Origin: Obelidium mucronatum
Lineage: Eukaryota > Chytridiomycota > Chytridiomycetes > Chytridiales > Chytriomycetaceae
Assembly: GCA_025765595.1 (NCBI GenBank)
Contig: JAIVFH010000385.1
Location: forward strand, 1 to 23,116
Direction: 5' to 3'
DNA length: 23,116 bases
In this document: in pieces, positions 7,955-16,069 of the stretch
Numbering within the stretch: the stretch's first letter is position 1
How the letters are laid out: every line of letters starts with the position of its first letter
The notes under the pieces: generated by a model
The model's database searches: none
Seen by the model: only the letters and a program-made list of their open reading frames with translations
Told to the model about the DNA's origin: nothing
Position numbers and translations under genes: made by a program

Positions 7955-8746
7955 ATGTATCTGTTTGGTCTTTTGACCCTTTTAGCGACAACAGCTGTCG
8001 ATGCAGCTTGCTTCTACTCTAGCGAGTGCCCCGTGGGTACAATGTGTTTTGCCGGGGTCTGCAACACATGTGCCGTCGGGTTGCTCTGCAGCTCGATCGC
8101 AGGGTGTTGTAACGGGTTGACTTGTGTCAATGGCAAGTGCGCCAATGCTGTTCGAACGGCAACTACCACTGTGCAGCCACGGCCAACGACAGTTACTTCA
8201 GTGACGACCACTTCATCGTCTTCGTCAAAGGGCGGGATCATTGGGGGAGGTGTTGGGGGCGCTGTGTTTCTGTTGATTGTTGGGTTTGTGATCTTTTGGT
8301 GCTGTTGCCGTGGAAAGAAGGGGAAACAGGATCAGCAGCAGCAGCCGCAGCCGGTGGTGTATCAACAGCAGCAGGTTCCGTATATGGTGGCTCAGGGCCA
8401 GCCGAGCTACCCTCCTCCTCCTCCTCCGCAGCAAGGGTTCAATGAACCCAGCTTCCCGCCGCCCCCATTGTCGTCGAATCAGTACCCGGTGCCTGGCCAA
8501 GTGGTTACGGGATACAATGAACCAAGCTTCCCGCCGCCAGGAGTCCCTGCTGCTGCTGGTACTACTGCTGCTGCCTCTTCGAACTTGTACAGTGAACCAA
8601 GTGGTCCGCCGCCAGGAATGAATCAGTATCCGGAACCAAGTTTCCCGCCTCCACCGTCGTCAACGCCTTCAGCTGCTGCTCCAGGGGCACCGGGTTACCC
8701 AACTCCTGTGAACCAACCAAGTTTCCCACCACCGTCGAGACAATAA
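7955..8746 (+). CDS. Cysteine-rich type I membrane protein D with EPSFPPPP tail repeats, 263 aa
   Basis: Single exon; the ATG follows a long A-rich leader. A signal peptide (1-17, cleavage near VDA) precedes ten cysteines spaced C-x5-C-x5-C-x4-C-x2-C-x5-C-x5-CC-x4-C-x4-C (residues 19-62). A Thr/Ser stalk (about 66-91) leads to a Gly-rich membrane segment (94-115) and WCCCRGKKGK. The tail holds at least five repeats of the type NEPSFPPPP, NEPSFPPPG, SEPSGPPPG, PEPSFPPPP and NQPSFPPPS, spaced by Ser/Ala/Gly linkers, after a Gln/Pro run. It combines the cysteine ectodomain of A with the tail type of C, and so is the most complete member of the family. AATAAA lies at 8756-8761. Function unknown; a receptor or adhesin with a polyproline adaptor tail is inferred. 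Confidence 0.87.
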   Translation: MYLFGLLTLLATTAVDAACFYSSECPVGTMCFAGVCNTCAVGLLCSSIAGCCNGLTCVNGKCANAVRTATTTVQPRPTTVTSVTTTSSSSSKGGIIGGGVGGAVFLLIVGFVIFWCCCRGKKGKQDQQQQPQPVVYQQQQVPYMVAQGQPSYPPPPPPQQGFNEPSFPPPPLSSNQYPVPGQVVTGYNEPSFPPPGVPAAAGTTAAASSNLYSEPSGPPPGMNQYPEPSFPPPPSSTPSAAAPGAPGYPTPVNQPSFPPPSRQ

Positions 8747-8755
8747 GATTTCGAA

Positions 8756-8761
8756 AATAAA
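8756..8761 (+). terminator. Poly(A) signal of gene D
   Basis: AATAAA lies 10 bases after the stop codon of the 7955-8746 gene. Confidence 0.5.
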
Positions 8762-8927
8762 AATTGGAGAAAAAAGCGTATCTTTATGAATATGAAAAGT
8801 ATGTCTTATTTTTATTTTTGGAGAAGCGTAAATACTACTATGAAAATAATGTCTCTTTTGGGGTGGATAATTTCGACTTGTGGCGGTGCCTGATAGCTTT
8901 TTTGATAAAAAAAAACTTGTTAATAAA

Positions 8928-9347
8928 ATGTTTCATTTCCTCATCAGCATCGCCGCCGTCGCTCCCCTTGTCCATGCATGTATCGGCGGGTTCATGGATA
9001 CCGAAACGTGTTCAATAGACTCTGATTGTTGCAGTGGGTATTACTGCGGGAGACGATACAAATGCGTTAACTGGAACTTTGAGATTGGTCTTTTCGTCAC
9101 GATTGCTCTAGTGCTGCTTGGGCTGTGTGGGTATGACAAATATACTGACTGGAGAGATAGACGGAAAGAGAAGCAGTTGGGGTTGGAGTTGGAGCAGCAG
9201 CAGCAGCAAGACGGTGGAACCACTTCAGTTCGGACTGCCGAGCAATTTGGCGGGTCTTATGAACCAGTGCCGCCGTATACCACCACCACGACCACCATCA
9301 CCAACCAAGAGCAAAATCAAGAACCGTCCCATGTTGTATCGAAATGA
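8928..9347 (+). CDS. Short-cysteine type I membrane protein E (six-Cys ectodomain), 139 aa
   Basis: Single exon; the ATG at 8928 is chosen because the signal peptide (1-17, cleavage at VHA) begins there. The ectodomain has only six cysteines, C-x9-C-x5-CC-x4-C-x5-C (residues 18-46), which match the last six of the ten-Cys members and resemble a cystine-knot spacing. The membrane segment (about 51-68) follows directly with no stalk. The cytosolic part starts with a charged DWRDRRKEKQ stretch and a Gln run, then GSYEPVPPYT and a Thr run, and lacks FPPPP repeats and the CCC cluster. It is the most diverged cysteine member and could be a degenerate receptor or a regulator of the others. Confidence 0.78.
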   Translation: MFHFLISIAAVAPLVHACIGGFMDTETCSIDSDCCSGYYCGRRYKCVNWNFEIGLFVTIALVLLGLCGYDKYTDWRDRRKEKQLGLELEQQQQQDGGTTSVRTAEQFGGSYEPVPPYTTTTTTITNQEQNQEPSHVVSK

Positions 9348-10122
9348 CGGGATTCGTATTCCCCTCCTCACCGTCTGGCGATTTGTATAACGACCTTATA
9401 ATAAAAACCGCTATAAAAATTAAAAACGGAAAGTGTATTACGCATTATTTCTTTGTTGAAGTTTTAGTCCGACGTTTTGATATTGTACCATCTTTGGTTT
9501 GAAAAAAAAAAAAAACTTTTGTGGCTGTGCAGCCGTTTCATTACCCTCGTCAGAAAAATAAAAATGCATACGTGGAAAGCACTTCCTAAGCGCCGCTGCG
9601 CGTCAACTAAGCTTTCAAACAAAGAAACACACGCCTCAATCCCAAAAAGCAAGGACTCTCCTCCCCCGATCACCCCCAGTTTAAAAACATACATACGTGA
9701 GAGCAAGTGCTGGAAGCTGCCAATAAGGCTGAGTTTGGGTATACTCCGGCAGCACCAACTAGCCGTTCACCGCCCATACTGAGACGACTCGCGGGAAAGA
9801 ACAGCCGCTGCCCCAGTGGCACAGCAACCACAAACCCAGCCAACAAGCTCTCTTCGTGAGCAAATCGACGGATAGAAAAACTTTGCGTGGTGGTGTTCAG
9901 TTTGTGAGGGAACATACGCGGTCCGCCAAGAAGGAGGAAACCGATGACTAGAGCGAATAAAAGCAAAGGAAGCCATAATAAAAACAACGCGCTTTGGAAA
10001 TTTGGCTTTAGGGCTCAAGCCATAGAGTATCAGAACTCATTCTGTGGTGCAGCAAATTATTTATTGCTAAAAAATTTTCTTGTTTTTTCCTTTCTTTTTT
10101 TTTTTTGACAAGAAACCCATCC
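9348..10122. other. Unresolved gap of about 775 bp with protein-like frames but no clear gene model
   Basis: AATAAA-type sequences just after 9347 can end gene E. Between about 9560 and 9960 several frames look protein-like, but none gives a complete model. On the plus strand an ATG at 9565 opens a 72-aa basic frame, and a frame without an ATG runs from about 9763 to a TAG at 9946-9948, ending SAKKEETDD, followed by AATAAA. On the minus strand an ATG-less frame (up to about 10012) encodes a strongly hydrophobic stretch and reaches a GTATGT donor near 9692. A small spliced gene on either strand is possible; I could not find phase-compatible introns. The last part is T-rich and leads into the ankyrin gene. 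Confidence 0.3.
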
Positions 10123-11661
10123 ATGCCTGCATCTTCTGGTACCAACTGCTGCACTTTGCCGAATGAATTAATTGAAGCCATTGCCGTACATCTTCCGATC
10201 AATTCCGATTTGACTCGATTGGCGCTGCAATCTACACCTTTTTCCCACATAATACTTTCAAGTCTTTCATTTTGTCGAATACATATCCGGCATCAATTGA
10301 GACTATCTGCATGTAAATCCATAAGAGATTATTTTCAGTCTTATGGTTTGATAAACAAAGAATGGAGGAGCCTTCCATTTAACTATCAAGCAATCGCCTA
10401 TGGTGAAATCCTATCTTCTGATGAGGATTGCAATTACATTGTTGACCCTTGCGTTTGGTCTCTTCGAAACGCAAAAGCTGCAAGAGTGATGCAGTTCCTG
10501 TTGGATTCTCCTGACTTTATTCCCTCCTGCCAAGACAACCGACCTCTTCGATGGGCTGTTGAATGCAACCATGTCAAAGTTGTCAAAATGCTTCTGGAAG
10601 ACCCATTAGTCGATGCATCATCTCAAAGAAATAAACCCATTCTGGATGCTGCAAGACGTGGCTATATGGAGATTGCAAAGCTCCTCCTTCTGGATCCACG
10701 TGTGGATGCGACTGTCAAAGGGAACAAAGCCATTTGTGACGCGTGTGAACATGGGCATTTGAAACTAGCAAAGCTTCTCTTATCACATTCAAGGTGTGTT
10801 GATCTATCAACGGACGGAGATTTGCCACTAAAACTGGCCGTTATGAATGGTCACACTAAGATTGTGAGGCTCTTACTTAAAGATTCGAGAGTGAACCCTG
10901 GCGTGATGGGAAATCATTTGATGTGGGTGGCGGCAAAAGAGGGGTTTACTGGTATCGTAAGGATTTTGTTGGCAGATCCACGCGCTCATCCTGCAAAACC
11001 CAATGGAAACGCCGCGATCATTGTAGCGGCGAGTAGTGGACATGCCGATGTTGTCCGCTTGCTGATTTTGGATCCACGAGTGACTCCTGGGGTGCGCTCC
11101 AACTTGCCTATTGAAGCAGCATCGAGAAATGGGCATTTGGAAACTGTGAGAGTGTTGCTGGCAAGTCCGAGAGTCAATCCTTCTAACAGTCAAGCATTTC
11201 TGGATGCTGTACAAAGAGGACACACTCAGATTGTGAAGCTACTACTCGCTGATGCAAGAATACATCCTGATACAGATGGAAACTTTGCCATTATGAGTGC
11301 AAGTAGCCGCGGTCACGTTGAAGTAGTGCGGATTTTGCTGGAAAGTCCGTTGGTTGACCCAACTTCCAGCAATAGTTATGCATTTCGAAACGCTTGCGAA
11401 AATGGCCATGTAGAGGTTCTTCGACTGCTACTACGTAATCATCGAGTTCGCCAAGCTTCACTTGAGATTGTTGACAATGGTTTCTTTGAACGACTATGCC
11501 AACGGAATCAATGTGCTTTAATTGGAGTATTGCTGGAGAGTCAGGCGGTGCTCCCGGAAGTTTGCACTTTGGCTCTTCGGCAGGCCTATCGGAACAAAAA
11601 ATTGGAGTTAATTCGAGTATTGCTGGGGAGTTCTCTGGTCGATCCAGTTCAAACTCTTTGA
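10123..11661 (+). CDS. F-box-like/ankyrin-repeat protein, 512 aa, single exon
   Basis: I start at the first ATG of the frame (10123). Residues about 11-50 (TLPNELIEAIAVHLP...) resemble an F-box, the segment that docks Skp1 in SCF ubiquitin ligases; this part is weak. From about residue 115 to the end there are about 13 degenerate ankyrin repeats, each ending in a phrase such as LLLLDPRVDA, LLLKDSRVNP or ILLESPLVDP and containing G-H/Y-x-x-(I/V)-V-(K/R). Such repeats bind proteins. No signal peptide or membrane segment is present, so it is cytosolic or nuclear. It lies between cysteine-rich genes E and F and is unrelated in sequence; it may simply have moved in. A role in their turnover would be speculation. 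No introns are needed. Confidence 0.85.
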   Translation: MPASSGTNCCTLPNELIEAIAVHLPINSDLTRLALQSTPFSHIILSSLSFCRIHIRHQLRLSACKSIRDYFQSYGLINKEWRSLPFNYQAIAYGEILSSDEDCNYIVDPCVWSLRNAKAARVMQFLLDSPDFIPSCQDNRPLRWAVECNHVKVVKMLLEDPLVDASSQRNKPILDAARRGYMEIAKLLLLDPRVDATVKGNKAICDACEHGHLKLAKLLLSHSRCVDLSTDGDLPLKLAVMNGHTKIVRLLLKDSRVNPGVMGNHLMWVAAKEGFTGIVRILLADPRAHPAKPNGNAAIIVAASSGHADVVRLLILDPRVTPGVRSNLPIEAASRNGHLETVRVLLASPRVNPSNSQAFLDAVQRGHTQIVKLLLADARIHPDTDGNFAIMSASSRGHVEVVRILLESPLVDPTSSNSYAFRNACENGHVEVLRLLLRNHRVRQASLEIVDNGFFERLCQRNQCALIGVLLESQAVLPEVCTLALRQAYRNKKLELIRVLLGSSLVDPVQTL

Positions 11662-11882
11662 TCTGCTGACTAGAACGCCAACAGTCCAGTTGTCACAATC
11701 ACGCACAACTAAAGGGGACATTAGGATGGACATGGACGGCGTCTGGAACAGTCTATTTCAAATTCAAACTCCGAAAGATGTAAACGAATAAACAATACCT
11801 ACCTTTATTATTCCAGAATTTTAACTAAAAACTAAAAACACGATAAAAAGAGTTCAAATTCCTTGTACAACCAACCAAAAAA

Positions 11883-12344
11883 ATGCTGCACCAAAGTCTT
11901 GCCGCTCTTGCCCTTTTTACTTCTGTAGCAAACGCTTGCTTTAATTCCAAAGAGTGCCCATCCGACGCTCTTTGCTATGAAAGCTACTGCCGAACCTGTT
12001 CTGTCGGTAGCTTGTGCACGAGTTTTGGTGGATGCTGTGATGGCATGTACTGTTCCACCAAGGGAAGATGTGACATACGCCCTGAAGCTTCTAGCTCAAC
12101 AAAGTGGATGTATCTTGGGATTGCTGTGGGAGTCTTCATTTTCCTCTTCCTTTTATACGCTTGTTATTGCTCTGCTTCCCAGAAAAAGAAACGGCATCAG
12201 CAGCAGCAACAGCATCAGCAGCAGCAATTTCAGCCAGATTTTGTTGCTTCTCAGCAGCTGCCCGTTGTTTATGTGGGTCAAGCCTTCAATAATGATCAGC
12301 AACAATATCAAGGGAATCACCCAAACCACCCGCCTCCGAAGTGA
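11883..12344 (+). CDS. Cysteine-rich type I membrane protein F, Gln-rich tail, 153 aa
   Basis: Single exon starting after an A-rich leader. A signal peptide (1-18, cleavage after ANA) is followed by ten cysteines spaced C-x5-C-x5-C-x4-C-x2-C-x5-C-x5-CC-x4-C-x5-C (residues 19-63). A short Ser stalk leads to the membrane segment at about 75-95 and then CYCSASQKKK. The tail is short and Gln-rich (QQQQQHQQQQ) and ends in HPNHPPPK, with no FPPPP repeats. It is the closest paralogue of gene G at 12601, sharing signal-peptide start, loop lengths and tail design, so F and G are a recent tandem duplication. Confidence 0.85.
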   Translation: MLHQSLAALALFTSVANACFNSKECPSDALCYESYCRTCSVGSLCTSFGGCCDGMYCSTKGRCDIRPEASSSTKWMYLGIAVGVFIFLFLLYACYCSASQKKKRHQQQQQHQQQQFQPDFVASQQLPVVYVGQAFNNDQQQYQGNHPNHPPPK

Positions 12345-12600
12345 ACAGTATCATCATTGAGATAGCTAATTTGGACAATTGTTGGTAAAGCGCGAAAAAA
12401 TAAAATGTGGAGTAAATGGCTGTTGCCATTTCAGTTTAACACGTTTTTTGGGCGCAGTCCCATAAAGGTTGATGCTCCTAAAAACTAATATTTACTGTCA
12501 ACCAGTTTAAGAAAACGATCAATTAACCATTCCAACGTTGCTTTTGAATCGGACTGAAAGAGTTCGACCGTTAAATAAATCCCAAAAAACCAATTTAAAA

Positions 12601-13059
12601 ATGCTCCACCTGGTTCTTGCCGCTCTATCACTCTTCACCTCTTCAGCAAGCGCTTGCTTGAGGACCAGCGAATGTCCCTTTGGAACTCTCTGCTATTCCA
12701 GTTCCTGCCGAGGCTGTTCAGTTGGCAGTTTGTGTACTGGCTTTGCTGGTTGCTGCGATGGCCTATACTGTTCCTCCAAGGGAAGATGTGCCAGATACGC
12801 CACTTCTTCAACGTGGAAGTATTGGGCGATGGCAGCAGGCGTCATCGTCTTTCTGGTCATAGCATTCTTAATTTACAGTGCTTATTCCCGGAGACAGAAG
12901 CAGCAACAGCAGCAGCAGTTTCAGCCAGTTGTTATTGTTCCTCAGCAGCAGCAGGCAGTTTATGGCGGTCAGTACGGTGCTGGTTACCAACAGTTGCCAG
13001 CCTACAACAATCAGTCACAGTATCAGACAAACCAACCCAACTATCCACCTCCCAAGTAA
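12601..13059 (+). CDS. Cysteine-rich type I membrane protein G, Gln-rich tail, 152 aa
   Basis: Single exon; in-frame codons upstream of 12601 are left out because the signal peptide starts at this ATG (1-18, cleavage after ASA). The ten cysteines have exactly the spacing of protein F (residues 19-63), with a shared CSVGSLCTGFAGCCDGLYC-type core. The membrane segment is about 74-95, followed by SRRQKQQQQQQ. The tail is rich in Gln, Tyr and Asn and ends in QPNYPPPK, the same ending type as A and F. It lies 256 bp after F and converges with the PHAF1 gene at 13200. Confidence 0.85.
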   Translation: MLHLVLAALSLFTSSASACLRTSECPFGTLCYSSSCRGCSVGSLCTGFAGCCDGLYCSSKGRCARYATSSTWKYWAMAAGVIVFLVIAFLIYSAYSRRQKQQQQQQFQPVVIVPQQQQAVYGGQYGAGYQQLPAYNNQSQYQTNQPNYPPPK

Positions 13060-13199
13060 ATAGTATCAAATTCAGGAGAGATTGGGAAATTTTGGTTCTT
13101 TCAACTGATTTGCGTCTTGTTGGCGTCCTTTTCGAAAATAAAAGCGTACAGTTCATTCCCGCAAGTTTAGTTTGTTTATATACCAGAAGTTCTTTGTAT

Positions 13200-14576
13200 T
13201 TACACTCTGAACATGACTATAGATGCAATTTGATTCCCGTCTATCACCTCGAATATCAATCCTTCATAGCCAAAGTATTCACTGCCCCCAAAGGGGCTGC
13301 TTCCCATAGCTTTGTTATACACCATATGCTTTGGAGGTGGGCCCAATAGCTTCTGCACGGTTGGCCAGGAAGAAGATCCGTCAATAAGATGTCCCTTGTC
13401 TCCATCTAAACAGATTTTTCAGAACACGTTCAAAACAACTGGACAAGGCACACACACCATGACTAAGAAGCATTCGAAATTTGCACTTGACATATCTCCC
13501 AAACGAATAATGTGTGGGTAAGTTACAGTGTAGGACGAATCGGTCAACTCTTGCCCCCTTGTCCACGAAAAGAAACAGATCAGCTTTGCCCTCCATCAAA
13601 AAAACTGAACTTTCGAAGAATCGTTTACCGAAGAATCCATGACAACATCTAGCCCTAAATTAAAGTAATTCCATACAACATATTCCCGCGTCAAACCATT
13701 CTCCATCCCGCCTCCATCCACAGCGGCATCTGCAGTTTTCCCAAAAACATCTGTGGGAGATCCTAGCGAACATAATACATCCTGAGAATGAGATCCAAAA
13801 GAGATCCCATCCCCGCCATCTTCACTTCCCGGAAAAGCCAATCCCCGTCCAGGGACGCAATGTAGAAGAGCCTGTGTTCGAGACTTCAACAACACTGGTG
13901 GCGCCCTTTTAATAATTTCTTTCGAAATTTCGTGTGCAGAAACTGCAGGATTGAATACATAGATCCTGGATGTGATGGGACTCTTTTCAGAAGGAATGGC
14001 AAGAAGTAAATCGGACGAGATCCGATTTTCGGCAGACTTTTCATGCGATGTGAGCAAATGAGCAGGAATAGGGAACACGAATGCGATTCCAGGGTATCCA
14101 AGGATAAAGTCTCCATCGTCGCTGACATGACCAGGGTATGTTGGACCCAGGCGTTTCAGAATTGACCGGAGAGAAGGTGAGGATCCGAGCTCTTGTCCTC
14201 GGAATAAAAGAGGAAATTTGGTGAAATTGTATATTTCAATCAAGCGTAGTGTCTAATTTTTGTTTCCTTTGTTTGGTGGTGGGGTGGCTTTTTTTTGTTT
14301 GGGTTTGCAAACCTGCTCTTTGCAATCCAGCCTACAAGATATTCCAAGGGATTTTGCATTCAGTAGAATATCGACATCGTTGCTGATCTAAAGGTAGGTT
14401 TAACTTTTCACCGGAACTGGCGTAGCAATTTGTACCTTTGGCGCCACAACCAAATCCACCTGTCCACCTGCAGCCAAAGTGGTATTCGAAACCAGAGTCC
14501 TTAAAACGGCCATTGTGTGCTGAAGTGTGTTGCCTAGTTGCAGTGGCCCAACGGAGACACCAGGAACAAAGTCCAT
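13200..14576 (-). CDS. PHAF1: PHAF1/UPF0183 family protein (phagosome assembly factor 1 homologue), 381 aa, five exons
   Basis: Exons on the minus strand are 14436-14576, 14313-14387, 13629-14252, 13458-13557 and 13200-13405, with introns of 48, 60, 71 and 52 bp whose phases all fit. The order of conserved pieces follows the UPF0183 family: FVPGVSVGPLQLGNTL at the start, then LRLIEIYNFTK, GPTYPGHVSDDGDFILGYPGIAFVFPIP, SHSQDVLCSLGSPTDVF, WNYFNLGLDVVMDSS, RVDRFVLHCNLPTHYSF, VQKLLGPPP, and the end YEGLIFEVIDGNQIASIVMF. The length is slightly under that of animal members. The human homologue acts with FAM43/BCAS3-type autophagy factors at membranes; I take only the general autophagy/endomembrane link from knowledge. 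The fourth exon boundary (donor GTAAAC at 13628, acceptor AAG at 13558) was chosen because it keeps family spacing. The start codon is 19 bp from the stop of the upstream gene. Confidence 0.88.
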
Positions 14577-14588
14577 TGTTTTTAAGTC

Positions 14589-14594
14589 TTTATT
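14589..14594 (-). terminator. Poly(A) signal of glycosyltransferase 1, inside the 19-bp gap before PHAF1
   Basis: AATAAA on the minus strand lies directly after the stop codon of the 14596-16031 gene and before the PHAF1 ATG at 14576. Cleavage 10-30 bases downstream would fall inside the PHAF1 coding sequence, so the transcripts should overlap. Confidence 0.55.
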
Positions 14595-14595
14595 T

Positions 14596-16031
14596 TTAGA
14601 TTAATTGTGATAAATAGTCTGCTGCTTCCTTCTTCAACTTTTCTAAATTCGAAATCATAAGTCGAGTGTCAGATTCATAACTCTCCCTCGCGCGCTTTCC
14701 CATTTCTTTGCGCTTCCCCACGCTCAACTTCAAGACACGCTTGACAACATCACAAATTCCAGTTTCGTTTACTGACACAGGAGAAATAAAATAAGGTGCC
14801 ATCCCTTGATACTCCTCTGGACGTGGCTCCTCGTGTCCAATGAGCAGACCAGAAACACTGTCCTGGACAAATTCGTTCATTGGAGCCCAATCAGTTGTAA
14901 GCACCAGGGCACCCATCGCACGCGCCTCGTTGATGTAATGCCCATATCCTTCTTGCATGGAAGAAGTAATGTGGATTCCATTCGCAACTTGCAACTCACG
15001 CAATTTTTTGATGGAAACCCGTTCATACACTCTCCAGTTTCGTGGAATGTACTGGTATCTCCTTCGGAGCATCTCTCTTTCATAGTTTCCTACAACCGTG
15101 AGCGTCGGCCATTCCGAATGCTTATTTTTCTTGGTTAGGAATAATCAAGTGGCGCACACAAAAGCAAAACAACAAAAACCTGCATCCAACAATCCAAGAT
15201 CGCAAAAGTAGATTTCCTTCCTGAATGGCCATATCCATGAAAGAACTTTTTAAAGTTTTGCTTCTGCTTCATTTTGGCGGCTTTTTTAACACCAAACAAC
15301 TCTTCAAGATTCTTGATGGCGTCTGGCGACGAATGGCTCATGTAAGTAATTTCCAATCCCTTGATTCCCTTGGTTTCGACAAGCTTCCGTGAGGCTTCGC
15401 ATGTGATTTTCGTTTTGCAGAGCAGTCTGGTCATGTTTTGAAAGTACCACAAGTGTTCATGTTTAATTTGCTCAATGTTGGGCATCCAGTAGTTTCTCAG
15501 CCCAGGGAACTTTAGCAGCGGTTCGTTCACGTATTCTCCATGAAGATATGTGCTCCGAGGACAGGTTTCCGCTTTCCGTTCAAAGGTGTCAGCCCCAAAT
15601 TCAATTGACAGACGAGCATCTGCAAAGTAAATGTATTGCACAAAGTCTGAACAATGACCCATAGATCTTCCACTTTGACTTGTGCTGATTTCAATGGGAT
15701 GGCAGGTGGACAGGTAATTTGCAGTCTTTTGGGCAATGGAGCCTCGAATTGCAGAGTACCGGGTTATGTGGAGAGAGTCACCAGAGTGGCAAAGATCAAG
15801 CAATTCGGCAATTGAAAATCCTGAAGATGCGTTCAAGGGAGTAAGGGTCGTCGAGTGCTCTTTGAGCATTGCAAATGGATAGTTGGGTAAAGGTTCCTTA
15901 ATGAACGAGGTATCTTGCAGAGAAGATACAGGTGGCGTTTTGCGAGCACGGGTTCCAAAGACTATGAACGAGAGAAAGAGCGCCGCTCCTACGGTGATCG
16001 TCACGAGGATAATTCTGTATAGAGCCTTCAT
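14596..16031 (-). CDS. Type II membrane GT-B glycosyltransferase 1, 458 aa, two exons
   Basis: Exon 1 is 15180-16031 and exon 2 is 14596-15120 (59-bp intron, phase 0, joining ...LDCWMQ to HSEWPTLTVVG). An N-terminal anchor (about 5-27) predicts a Golgi/ER type II protein. The N-terminal region is family-specific, with LCHSGDSLHITR, CSDFVQYIYFADARLS, CPRSTYLHGEY and LRNYWMPN. The C-terminal region is a group 1/GT4-like donor domain: RELQVANGIHITSS, then the E-x7-E motif of retaining GT-B enzymes (Glu341 and Glu349 in EGYGHYINE), then GLLIGHEEPRP. Donor and acceptor are unknown; a mannose- or glucose-type transferase for glycoprotein or wall glycans is a guess. It is a tandem paralogue of the 16070-17704 gene. 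Confidence 0.85.
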
Positions 16032-16050
16032 ATTAATATCTATTTTTGGC

Positions 16051-16056
16051 TTTATT
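16051..16056 (-). terminator. Poly(A) signal of glycosyltransferase 2, in the 38-bp gap before glycosyltransferase 1
   Basis: AATAAA on the minus strand lies 13 bases after the stop codon of the 16070-17704 gene and 19 bases before the ATG at 16031. Confidence 0.5.
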
Positions 16057-16069
16057 TTAGAACACCTCT

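Noticed and set aside
7357..8500. Minus-strand frames over the Pro/Gln tails of genes C and D
   Set aside because: Repetitive CAG/CCN codons keep the opposite strand open; these are shadows.
12654..13349. 231-codon plus-strand frame
   Set aside because: It overlaps gene G out of frame and then runs into the antisense of the last PHAF1 exon. Gene G and PHAF1 explain the sequence.
13558..13628. Apparent frameshift in the PHAF1 gene
   Set aside because: A phase-matched 71-bp intron (GTAAAC donor, pyrimidine-rich 3' part, AAG acceptor) restores the family spacing, so no break is needed.
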